Assembly (NCBI GenBank): GCA_943350175.1
Contig: CALQZX010000009.1
Location: 1 to 38,996, forward strand
Direction of reading: 5' to 3'
Length of the DNA stretch: 38,996 nt
Origin: Parcubacteria group bacterium
Lineage (GTDB): Bacteria > Patescibacteriota > Microgenomatia > UBA1400 > PJMF01
Of this stretch, positions 19,647-27,282 are shown in pieces. Each line of letters starts with the position of its first letter. Position 1 is the stretch's first letter. Both the position numbers and the translations under genes were made by a program. The notes under the pieces are model-generated. The model was not told the origin of the DNA and made no database searches. It worked only from the letters and a program-made list of their open reading frames with translations.

Positions 19647-19675
19647 TGATTTTGTGGCTTTAAGCAAGAACTTTC

Positions 19676-19700
19676 ACTCACCCGCCGGGTGAGTTTTTTT
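19676..19700 (+). terminator. Terminator of Tyr attenuator 1
   Basis: ACTCACCC-GCC-GGGTGAGT, T7 at 19694-19700; competing GCGGGTAGTGA (19639-19649) pairs with TCACT(C)ACCCGC (19674-19685), 11 bp with one bulge. Confidence 0.87.
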
Positions 19701-19799
19701 ATGTCAAAAAAGGATTTGATCACCAGCAGAAGATTAAATAAGCGAAGAATCGCCTGGTCTTCTAGTGGCTATAACTATTGCAAACGCTACCGTGGCTGA
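19701..19799 (+). CDS. Leader peptide 2 MSKKDLITSRRLNKRRIAWSSSGYNYCKRYRG*
   Basis: ATG abuts the T-tract of terminator 1; Tyr codons at 19770, 19776, 19788, one Trp at 19755; stop TGA inside the second antiterminator strand. Confidence 0.72.
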   Translation: MSKKDLITSRRLNKRRIAWSSSGYNYCKRYRG

Positions 19800-19819
19800 T
19801 CTTTTTGTATTTTTGTAAG

Positions 19820-19843
19820 ATCCGCCACAGAGCGGATTTTTTT
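19820..19843 (+). terminator. Terminator of Tyr attenuator 2
   Basis: ATCCGC-CACAGA-GCGGAT plus T7; competing GTGGCTGATCTT (19792-19803) pairs with AAGATCCGCCAC (19817-19828), 11 bp with one mismatch. Confidence 0.83.
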
Positions 19844-19851
19844 ATTTCAAG

Positions 19852-19893
19852 ACAGCGAGAGCTGTATAAGTCAGCATGCGAAAGCATGCAGAC
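19852..19893 (+). other. Two adjacent GNRA-capped hairpins in the 5' UTR
   Basis: ACAGC-GAGA-GCTGT (19852-19865) and GTC-A-GCATGC-GAAA-GCATGC-A-GAC (19870-19893). Confidence 0.6.
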
Positions 19894-19969
19894 AGGGCGA
19901 AACAAAAAATACAAAATACCATCAAATAGTTGGATTTTTTATTTAATAAATTATTTTAGAAAGAATTTT

Positions 19970-21421
19970 ATGCAAACAATTAAATTTTTTAAACAGTCAC
20001 CAGTGCCGGTTGAATTTCATAAACCCGTCATGGTGCAAGCCTTACAACTGCCACCAGTCGAAAAAAGACTCGAGGCAATTTTAGCAGCCGGTTGTAATAC
20101 TTTTCTGCTTAACACTTCCGAGATTTTCTTGGACATGTTAACCGATAGCGGCACAAATGCGATGAGTAATCAGCAATTCTCTGCCATGATGCTGGCCGAT
20201 GAAGCTTACGCTGGTTCGCAAAGTTTTGTGCGCCTGCTCGCTTCCGTGAGAGAGTTCTTTGGTAAAGAACATTTCTTGCCAGTCCATCAAGGCAGAGCGG
20301 CTGAACATATTCTGGCTGAAGCCTTCGTCAAGAAAGGCGATGTGGTGCCAATGAACTTTCATTTCACTACCACTAGAGCCCACATTGAAAGGATGGACGC
20401 CACAGTGCGTGAATTGATCGTTGATGAAGTTTTCAAAACCGATTCTGACGAACCATTCAAAGGCAACATGGATATTGCTAAGTTGGAAGCAACCATCAAA
20501 GAAGTGGGTACAGAAAAAATTCCATTCATTCGTATGGAAGTCACCACTAACTTAACTGGCGGCCAACCAGTTTCACTTGCAAACTTGCGAGCGGTAAGAA
20601 AGGTAGCCGACAAACATGGTTTGTTATTAGTCATCGACGCTTGTTTGATTGCTGAAAATGCTTGGTTTATCAAGCAAAGGGAGCCAGAGTTTGCCTTATT
20701 TAGTTTGGCAGAAATCATTCATGAGATGGCTAAGTTGGCTGATATCGTCTACTTCTCTGCTCGCAAATTAGGCGCGGCCAGAGGCGGTGGCATTGTCACT
20801 AACGACGAAAAGCTAGTGGCTAAAATGAAGGATTTGATTCCTCTTTTTGAAGGCTTTTTTACTTACGGTGGCATGTCGACACGTGAGATTGAAGCTCTAG
20901 CAGTTGGGCTCAAAGAATTCACTGATGAGCTAGTCATTTCGCACATGCCGCAGTCCATTGCTCATGTGGTTAACACACTCAAAGCAAGTGGTGTACCAGT
21001 GGTAACGCCAGCTGGAGCACTTGGCGTGCATTTGGATGCCAAGAAATTCTTGCCACAAGTCAAAAGCAATCAATACCCTGCTGGAGCTTTGGCGGTCGCT
21101 ATTTTTATTACTGCTGGAGTAAGAGGCATGGAGCGTGGCACGATTTCCAATGATCGTGATCCAGTCACACACCAAGAAATCCTGGCAGATATGGAATTGG
21201 TGAGGATGGCACTGCCAAGAAGATTGTTCTCACTTTCCCATCTGCAATTTCTGATTGATCGATTGCAGTGGCTCTTTGCTAATAGAGAACTAATTGGTGG
21301 TCTAAAGTTCATCGAAGAACCATCGGTACTTCGTTTCTTTGACGGCAAACTAGCCCCAATTGGTGATTGGCCGAACAAATTACAAGCTAAATTCAAAAAA
21401 GATTTTGGAGAAAGCTTGTAG
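19970..21421 (+). CDS. tpl: Tyrosine phenol-lyase-like beta-eliminating lyase (PLP)
   Basis: LLTDSGTNAMS-like, DEAYAGS, FTTTR, NLTGGQPVS, SARK (PLP Lys), GVRGMERG, VRMALPRR, LRFF; ORF track start at 19778 replaced by ATG at 19970. Confidence 0.85.
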   Translation: MQTIKFFKQSPVPVEFHKPVMVQALQLPPVEKRLEAILAAGCNTFLLNTSEIFLDMLTDSGTNAMSNQQFSAMMLADEAYAGSQSFVRLLASVREFFGKEHFLPVHQGRAAEHILAEAFVKKGDVVPMNFHFTTTRAHIERMDATVRELIVDEVFKTDSDEPFKGNMDIAKLEATIKEVGTEKIPFIRMEVTTNLTGGQPVSLANLRAVRKVADKHGLLLVIDACLIAENAWFIKQREPEFALFSLAEIIHEMAKLADIVYFSARKLGAARGGGIVTNDEKLVAKMKDLIPLFEGFFTYGGMSTREIEALAVGLKEFTDELVISHMPQSIAHVVNTLKASGVPVVTPAGALGVHLDAKKFLPQVKSNQYPAGALAVAIFITAGVRGMERGTISNDRDPVTHQEILADMELVRMALPRRLFSLSHLQFLIDRLQWLFANRELIGGLKFIEEPSVLRFFDGKLAPIGDWPNKLQAKFKKDFGESL

Positions 21422-21433
21422 GATTGGTACATG

Positions 21434-21459
21434 TAGCGCGCCTCCGCAGAGGCGCGCTA
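21434..21459 (+). terminator. Strong GC hairpin after tpl, 3' arm overlapping a TATAAT
   Basis: TAGCGCGCCTC-CGCA-GAGGCGCGCTA, 11-bp perfect stem. Confidence 0.55.
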
Positions 21460-21475
21460 TAATGAAAATATAAAC

Positions 21476-23257
21476 ATGAACGAAAAAACTAAATTAGAAA
21501 TGGAACATGAATCTGATATTACTTCCAGTAGATTAGATCTTCCAAAAAGATTAGTCTCTGCACTTGAAATAATATTACTTAAAGAAATGAAGACTAAATT
21601 TGAAAAACCTCCGCAAGATATAAATTCTCCAGAGGAATTGATGGAAAAAGCAGCTAGCTCTGTTAGCGAAATTTGGCAAAATGAAATAAAGGAAATTGTT
21701 GGAGAATTAGCAAAATTTTGGGCTGAAGAATTAGGTAATTCTGAAATAGAGATGTACTTCAAAAGAATGCTAAACGATACGAATAATTTGGAGGAAAGAA
21801 TAAGATTTAAATATTTTTCAGAATTAGAAGGAATTAGAGAAATCAACCCAATGACCTGGCGATCGCTGGTCTCAATTTCAATGCTAAGACAGCAACAAGA
21901 AATGGAGCTATTAAATAGATGGGTAAAAAATATTCCAGAAGAAAAGTTTGCTGATTGGGAATTGGATAAAAAAGAATTAGAAATTGCCTTGGCAATTGTC
22001 ACTGAGATTGGACCGTTAATCAATCAAACATATTTAAAACAAATGCAACTTGGTTTTACTGAAAAATTTCCTGAAATAAAAAGCGAAGGAAGTAAAGAAT
22101 TGGGAGCTATTTACCTATATGAACTAGCTGATGAAACTAAGGTTGCATATAAAAATATGTTTCCAGAGACTTGGCCAATGATTGCCAAGAAATTCAAAGA
22201 AATTGCAGCCAAAGTCACACTGATGTTTCCTGAAAAAGGGAAGCTTTTTTCAGAATACCTCATAGCTATCTCCAATGCTTATGAATTAGAAGAAAATGAT
22301 TTCAAAATAAATTACGATGCTTGGGTTGAAATTGAGCAAATTCAAAAGGAAATTAGCGCATCTGATTGGAGAATTGATTTGCTGGCTGGTGGAGAGCCAT
22401 ATATTACAAAAAAAGTAAATAAAATGGATGCGAATCTAGTCGTTGGCTTAAAAACAAAAAAAACTAAAGAAATGAAAATAAAATGCGATGGCTATATGCA
22501 AATCGCAAATGAAATATTAAAAGGATATTCACAAATGGAAGATGAGATTCTGCCTGGATCTGTGAATATGCTTCTTTTTGCTGCTGGCAACGGCACTTTT
22601 TGGAGAAATCAGGGGGAAGGTGGAAATGGATCGGTAAGCTACATAAACTCTATCAAAGAAGTAAATCAATTAACAATTCTTCCAATTTACCAAGAACTTT
22701 TTGGTGATTGCAATATTGATGAGCTAGCAGAACTATCTAGCATAGCAACTTTCAATCATGAATCAGGACACTGCTTTTTTTCACTAAGCGAAGAAGAAGT
22801 AAAAAGAAGAGTGGGCTTTTTTGAACAATATATTGAAATGATTGATGAAATTAAGGCCGATACCACTGGGCTTAGAATTTTTTGGGAGAAAGCAAAAAAT
22901 CAACCAAACCCTGAACAAGCAAGAAAAATGCTTCAGCTAGTTGTAGCTTATTGTTTGGAATATGTAAAAACCGACATTAGAAAAGAAGGAGATATTGCCT
23001 CACACAAAGAACTAGGAAGTCTAATTCTCACTGCACTCTTAGAATCTAATTCTCTAATAAAAGATGGCGACAAATACATTATCCATGACGTAGCAAGCGG
23101 TTTTAAAGCCATTACAGATATCTCTGATGAAATGTTAAAAAAATTCGCAAATCCAGAAACGACCCCAGAAATAATGAGCAATTATGCTGATTCGATCATT
23201 CAAAGAAACAAGGAGAATAAAAAATTACAAGAATTTCTACTAAACAATCATCCTTAA
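21476..23257 (+). CDS. Putative HExxH zinc metallopeptidase (gluzincin-like, possibly distant to M49/DPP III)
   Basis: ATFNHESGHCFF (HExxH) followed by IDEIKADTTGL about 40 residues later. Confidence 0.5.
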   Translation: MNEKTKLEMEHESDITSSRLDLPKRLVSALEIILLKEMKTKFEKPPQDINSPEELMEKAASSVSEIWQNEIKEIVGELAKFWAEELGNSEIEMYFKRMLNDTNNLEERIRFKYFSELEGIREINPMTWRSLVSISMLRQQQEMELLNRWVKNIPEEKFADWELDKKELEIALAIVTEIGPLINQTYLKQMQLGFTEKFPEIKSEGSKELGAIYLYELADETKVAYKNMFPETWPMIAKKFKEIAAKVTLMFPEKGKLFSEYLIAISNAYELEENDFKINYDAWVEIEQIQKEISASDWRIDLLAGGEPYITKKVNKMDANLVVGLKTKKTKEMKIKCDGYMQIANEILKGYSQMEDEILPGSVNMLLFAAGNGTFWRNQGEGGNGSVSYINSIKEVNQLTILPIYQELFGDCNIDELAELSSIATFNHESGHCFFSLSEEEVKRRVGFFEQYIEMIDEIKADTTGLRIFWEKAKNQPNPEQARKMLQLVVAYCLEYVKTDIRKEGDIASHKELGSLILTALLESNSLIKDGDKYIIHDVASGFKAITDISDEMLKKFANPETTPEIMSNYADSIIQRNKENKKLQEFLLNNHP

Positions 23258-23261
23258 TCCA

Positions 23262-24287
23262 GTGCAAAAAATTTCTCTCTCCCTCTACCGCAGCAATATC
23301 ATTCGTGGCCTCGCCATTCTGGCCGTCGTTTTACTACATGTCCTCGCCTATCCTCATGGAATTTATAATGGCGACAAACAACTGCTATTTATTTCCTTAG
23401 ATCAATTATCTCGTTTTTGTGTGCCGGCTTTTCTGATTATTTCTGGCTATGGTCTAGCTACCAAATATGGAAACGAAAAAATCAATTACTTTGAATTCAT
23501 CAAAAAAAGAATCGGCAAGCTGTTTCCACTTTATCTACTTTGGAGTTTTGCTTCAATCTTAATCGTCAAATCAGTGCCTGCTTGGTCATTCGACAACCAG
23601 CCAATTTCTCTAATAACGCAATTGCTCCTCGGACAAGCCGACTATCAACTATATTTTTTACCAGTGCTCTTCCAATTATATTTTTTATTCCCACTGCTCT
23701 GGCTGTTTAGAAAAAAGCCAAATTTACTCATGATTTCAGCTCTTTTACTCCAAATAGCCTTGTATGTTTTCTACGCTGCTAGAGCCGACAATAGCGAGCG
23801 TTTTGAATATGTTATCTCTCTATCTTGGATTGGCTATTTCGTCTTTGGAATTTATTTGAAACTCCAAGAATTGCCAAAAATTCTTATTAAATCTGCTTTG
23901 CCTTTGAGCTTTATTGCTGCTATTTCAGTTATTGCTTTTAGCTTGAGACAAATTAATTCAGGCATAGATCCACTATTTGCTCTTAAATTTACTAAGCTTG
24001 CGGTCATTCCTTTTGGCTTCCTTATTAATTTAAGTCTAATCACCATGATTCTGCCCACAAGAAATTTCTTTACTGGATTAGTCAGCAAAATATTAGCCTG
24101 GCTTGGTGAAAACTCCTTCCTGATTTTCTTGTCTCACACAGTTGGCTTGCGTATCATTTATGCCATTTCAATGAAACAATTAGACCCTGGTACTTTAATG
24201 GGCACCATTCTCATGTGGATTATCACCATTTATTTAAGTTTGAAAATCCTAAACGAAAAGAAAACAAAAGCTGTTATTCCTCAATAA
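23262..24287 (+). CDS. Acyltransferase 3 family membrane protein
   Basis: SNIIRGLAILAVVLLHV, FCVPAFLIISGYGLA, multipass; GTG start. Confidence 0.88.
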   Translation: MQKISLSLYRSNIIRGLAILAVVLLHVLAYPHGIYNGDKQLLFISLDQLSRFCVPAFLIISGYGLATKYGNEKINYFEFIKKRIGKLFPLYLLWSFASILIVKSVPAWSFDNQPISLITQLLLGQADYQLYFLPVLFQLYFLFPLLWLFRKKPNLLMISALLLQIALYVFYAARADNSERFEYVISLSWIGYFVFGIYLKLQELPKILIKSALPLSFIAAISVIAFSLRQINSGIDPLFALKFTKLAVIPFGFLINLSLITMILPTRNFFTGLVSKILAWLGENSFLIFLSHTVGLRIIYAISMKQLDPGTLMGTILMWIITIYLSLKILNEKKTKAVIPQ

Positions 24288-24323
24288 TTTTGCTACAATC
24301 AAGCTTTGCCGATAAACTCAAAA

Positions 24324-24408
24324 GGAGGGATCGCATAGTGGCCTAGTGCAGCGGTTTACTAAACCGCCATAGCGCAAGCTATCCAGGGTTCGAATCCCTG
24401 TCCCTCCG
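24324..24408 (+). tRNA. tRNA-Ser-type, anticodon ACU
   Basis: Acceptor GGAGGGA/TCCCTCC, anticodon stem GCGGT/ACCGC with loop TTACTAA, long variable arm ATAGC-GCAA-GCTAT, T-arm CAGGG-TTCGAAT-CCCTG. Confidence 0.88.
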
Positions 24409-24435
24409 CAGATAAAACAGATGCTTTTCCTCTAA

Positions 24436-24480
24436 AATCCTGCCGCCAAGTTTAATGCCTGAAAGGGCGAGTCCCTCCGC
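24436..24480 (+). repeat. tRNA-Ser-associated tail, copy 3 (shortened)
   Basis: AATCCTGCCGCCAAGTTT-AATGCCTGAAAGGGCGAGTCCCTCCGC; first hairpin deleted, end repeats this tRNA's 3' end GTCCCTCCGC. Confidence 0.75.
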
Positions 24481-24638
24481 CAAGCACAAATAAATAACAA
24501 CAGAATCTTTCACATTGAAGTCCGTAGAGAATAAGATTGTCATCAGAAAATTTCTAAATTAAAAAACAAAATGTAGGAGACAAATAAATATATTATTAAA
24601 GAGTCGATTGACATTTGTATACAGTTTCAAAAGCTCAT

Positions 24639-25064
24639 TTAAGTATTCTTTTTCATTCTTTGATTGGCAAATTTTTTAAAAATATTTCTATCAGCTTTAG
24701 ACATTTGATCTCTTCTTTTACCTACAGACACTCTCATCATATCTTCTGTAGAAATGTTCAGACTTGCTTTATACCCAAGAAAAGCATTCCTAACACCAGC
24801 TTTAGGGTCAAGACTAAGAACCAATACAATCTTTCCTTCTCCAGTGTCTTTTTCTGAATGACCAATTTCGTGTTCTACTACTAATTCAGCAGCAATGTCT
24901 GAATATGGAACATGTGTTTCTGAAGTAACAGCAGGTAAATTTGCCTGTTTATCTTTTAAGACCCGCAGTAAATATTCCTTTGCTTTTTGCCTATCTGACT
25001 CTGATGCAAAAATCGAAATTAGGTGAATTTCTTCAAAAGGTTGTATTATTTTCTCTACTTCCAT
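24639..25064 (-). CDS. Hypothetical protein containing HEIGH
   Basis: 141-aa ORF; VVEHEIGHSEKD. Confidence 0.5.
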   Translation of the reverse strand: MEVEKIIQPFEEIHLISIFASESDRQKAKEYLLRVLKDKQANLPAVTSETHVPYSDIAAELVVEHEIGHSEKDTGEGKIVLVLSLDPKAGVRNAFLGYKASLNISTEDMMRVSVGKRRDQMSKADRNIFKKFANQRMKKNT

Positions 25065-25211
25065 TAAATCTAAATTATATTGATAAGATAGAAATTCCGC
25101 AATACTTTAAGTATAGGCTCAGATAAATAAAACAAAACATTATTTAGATAACTGTTATAAATCCCCACAGATGATGTTGACAAATATTATGGATTTAATG
25201 GTTGATAGCTA

Positions 25212-25307
25212 CTAGGAAAGCTCCAACTTCATCCCATGCTCCCCACCAGCACTGGAATCAACCTTGCCAACTCCAGGAATAATAGCTAAATGATTTATAT
25301 AGCTATA
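25212..25307 (-). pseudogene. Possible C-terminal remnant of a decayed gene (..NHLAIIPGVGKVDSSAGGEHGMKLELS*)
   Basis: Locally GC-richer stretch with protein-like composition and no start; family not recognised. Confidence 0.3.
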
Positions 25308-25339
25308 TTATAATCATTACTGCGAAAGTAATAAATTGA

Positions 25340-25771
25340 ATGAAAAATCGTTTCACCATGGTCGTTGCCGTCCACCTATTTCTCATCAAAGATAAACAAA
25401 TCCTACTCAGTCGTCGCTTCAATACTGGCTATCAAGACGGCAATTATTCCTTACCAGCCGGTCACGTCGATGCCAATGAATCTTGCTTAGAAGCAATCAT
25501 TAGAGAAACTAGAGAAGAAATTGGTCTTGATTTGCAAAAAGAAAATCTCAAATTCGCCCACGTCGTTCATCGTTTTGAAGATCGCGAATCAATTGATTTC
25601 TTCTTTAGCTGTGAAAAGTGGGAAGGTGAACCAAAAAATATGGAAGAAAATAAATGTGATGATTTATACTGGTTTCCAATAAACCAATTACCAGGAAACA
25701 CCGTGTCATATATCAGAAAATGCATCGAGAAATACCTACAAAAAGAGAAATATTCAGAGCTTGGCTTTTAA
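25340..25771 (+). CDS. NUDIX hydrolase
   Basis: Nudix box GHVDANESCLEAIIRETREEIGL. Confidence 0.93.
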   Translation: MKNRFTMVVAVHLFLIKDKQILLSRRFNTGYQDGNYSLPAGHVDANESCLEAIIRETREEIGLDLQKENLKFAHVVHRFEDRESIDFFFSCEKWEGEPKNMEENKCDDLYWFPINQLPGNTVSYIRKCIEKYLQKEKYSELGF

Positions 25772-25828
25772 TATAATGCTTAGGCGTAATCACCCCCTAT
25801 CAGGATTATAATAGCAGCAACCAAACCA

Positions 25829-26485
25829 ATGACTCAATCTAAACAGCTTATCACTTTCAAAAACATTTGTTTAAATTTTAAGAATAAAAATATTTTTGAA
25901 AATTTTAATTTTGTTATTAACTCTGGAGAAAAAGTGGTGGTTTTTGGTAAGTCAGGAACAGGCAAGAGCACTTTATTAAATCTAATTCTTGGCTTTAAAC
26001 AAGCTGATTCTGGACAGATCATTTTCAATGATCAAGAAATCAACTCTCAAAATATTTTTGAAATTCGCAAGCAAATTGCCTATATTGATCAAGACGTCAT
26101 GATGGGTGAAGGAAAAGTAGAAAAAATTATTGCCGAATATTTTTCTTTTGTCGCCAACTCGCAAAAGCAATTTACCGCAACAGAGATGACAGAACTCCTG
26201 GAAACTTTTGGTCTGGACTCCAACATTCTTAAAAAAGATATTGGACAAATTTCTGGAGGAGAAAAACAACGTTTAGCCGTAGTAGTTGCATTGCTGCTTA
26301 AAAGACCAGTGATGATTCTTGATGAAATCACTTCATCTCTAGACCCAGCTTCAAAAACGATTGTCATCAAAGAATTGTTAAAGAATTCCCAATCTACTAT
26401 TTTAATTATTACTCACGATGAAGAATGGCAACATCAAAAAAACGTACGCATCTTTGATTTTAAGGAGAAAAAATGGAAACAGTAG
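25829..26485 (+). CDS. ABC transporter ATP-binding protein (FetA-like)
   Basis: GKSGTGKSTLL, ISGGEKQRLAV, MILDEITSSLD; followed by FetB-like permease. Confidence 0.88.
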   Translation: MTQSKQLITFKNICLNFKNKNIFENFNFVINSGEKVVVFGKSGTGKSTLLNLILGFKQADSGQIIFNDQEINSQNIFEIRKQIAYIDQDVMMGEGKVEKIIAEYFSFVANSQKQFTATEMTELLETFGLDSNILKKDIGQISGGEKQRLAVVVALLLKRPVMILDEITSSLDPASKTIVIKELLKNSQSTILIITHDEEWQHQKNVRIFDFKEKKWKQ

Positions 26486-27279
26486 AAATCTCCAACCTTG
26501 GATTATTTGCAAGTTTTTTATTATTGCTTATTCCTTTATTAATTAGCCAAAGACTAAAGCTTGAAATGAATAAGGCGACATTTTGGTCAATTGGCAGAAT
26601 GTCCATCCAACTAGCAGTGGTCGGAATTTTTCTAGAATATGTCTTTAATTTAAATAACCTTTGGCTTAATTTATTGTGGTTAACCCTAATGGTTTTGACT
26701 GCTGTTTTTTCCGCCATCAGCAGTTCTAAAATTAAGCTCAAAGTTATTCTCTGGCCAATTTTAATTGCTTTCGCACTGCCAACTTTAGGAGTTTTACTGT
26801 ATTTTAATGCCCTAATAATTCGATTAAATTATCTTTTTGAAGCGAGATATTTAATTGCTTTGGGAGGCATGCTATTGGGAAATGTCCTCAGTGTCAGCAT
26901 CGTTGCCATTAATTCTTTCTACCAAAACATCAGCTCTCAAAATAAATTTTTTCTCTACCGCTTAGCTATGGCCGGTACTCAACAAGAAGTCTTGGCACCT
27001 TTTTTGAAGAATAGCTTTCACTTGTCATTACTGCCAGCCTTGGCCAAAACCGCCACCATCGGCATTGTTTCTCTTCCAGGAATGATGTCTGGACAAATCA
27101 TCGGCGGCTCGTCACCTTCAACTGCCATTCGTTACCAAATTGCCATTATGATTGCCATCTATGTTTGTGGTGTGATAAGCGTTTTACTAGCTCTTTTACT
27201 CTCCAACAAGAAATGCTTCAATGATTATGGAGTTTTAAAAGAAGATATTTTTAAAGATTATTCTAAAGCAGTTAAATAA
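26473..27279 (+). CDS. FetB/UPF0014 family ABC permease
   Basis: LGGMLLGNVLS, SLPGMMSGQIIGGSSPSTAIRYQIAIM; SD AAGGAG. Confidence 0.88.
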   Translation: METVEISNLGLFASFLLLLIPLLISQRLKLEMNKATFWSIGRMSIQLAVVGIFLEYVFNLNNLWLNLLWLTLMVLTAVFSAISSSKIKLKVILWPILIAFALPTLGVLLYFNALIIRLNYLFEARYLIALGGMLLGNVLSVSIVAINSFYQNISSQNKFFLYRLAMAGTQQEVLAPFLKNSFHLSLLPALAKTATIGIVSLPGMMSGQIIGGSSPSTAIRYQIAIMIAIYVCGVISVLLALLLSNKKCFNDYGVLKEDIFKDYSKAVK

Positions 27280-27282
27280 ATT

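Noticed and set aside
19778-19969. N-terminal extension of the tpl ORF (MQTLPWLIFLYF...)
   Set aside because: Frame passes through leader peptide 2, terminator and hairpins; homology to TPL begins after ATG 19970.
24639-25064. HEIGH motif as a true metalloprotease
   Set aside because: No second zinc ligand motif recognised in a 141-aa protein; may be coincidence, so left hypothetical.
25212-25307. Functional small protein
   Set aside because: No start codon with promoter or SD; looks like a C-terminal remnant, family unknown.
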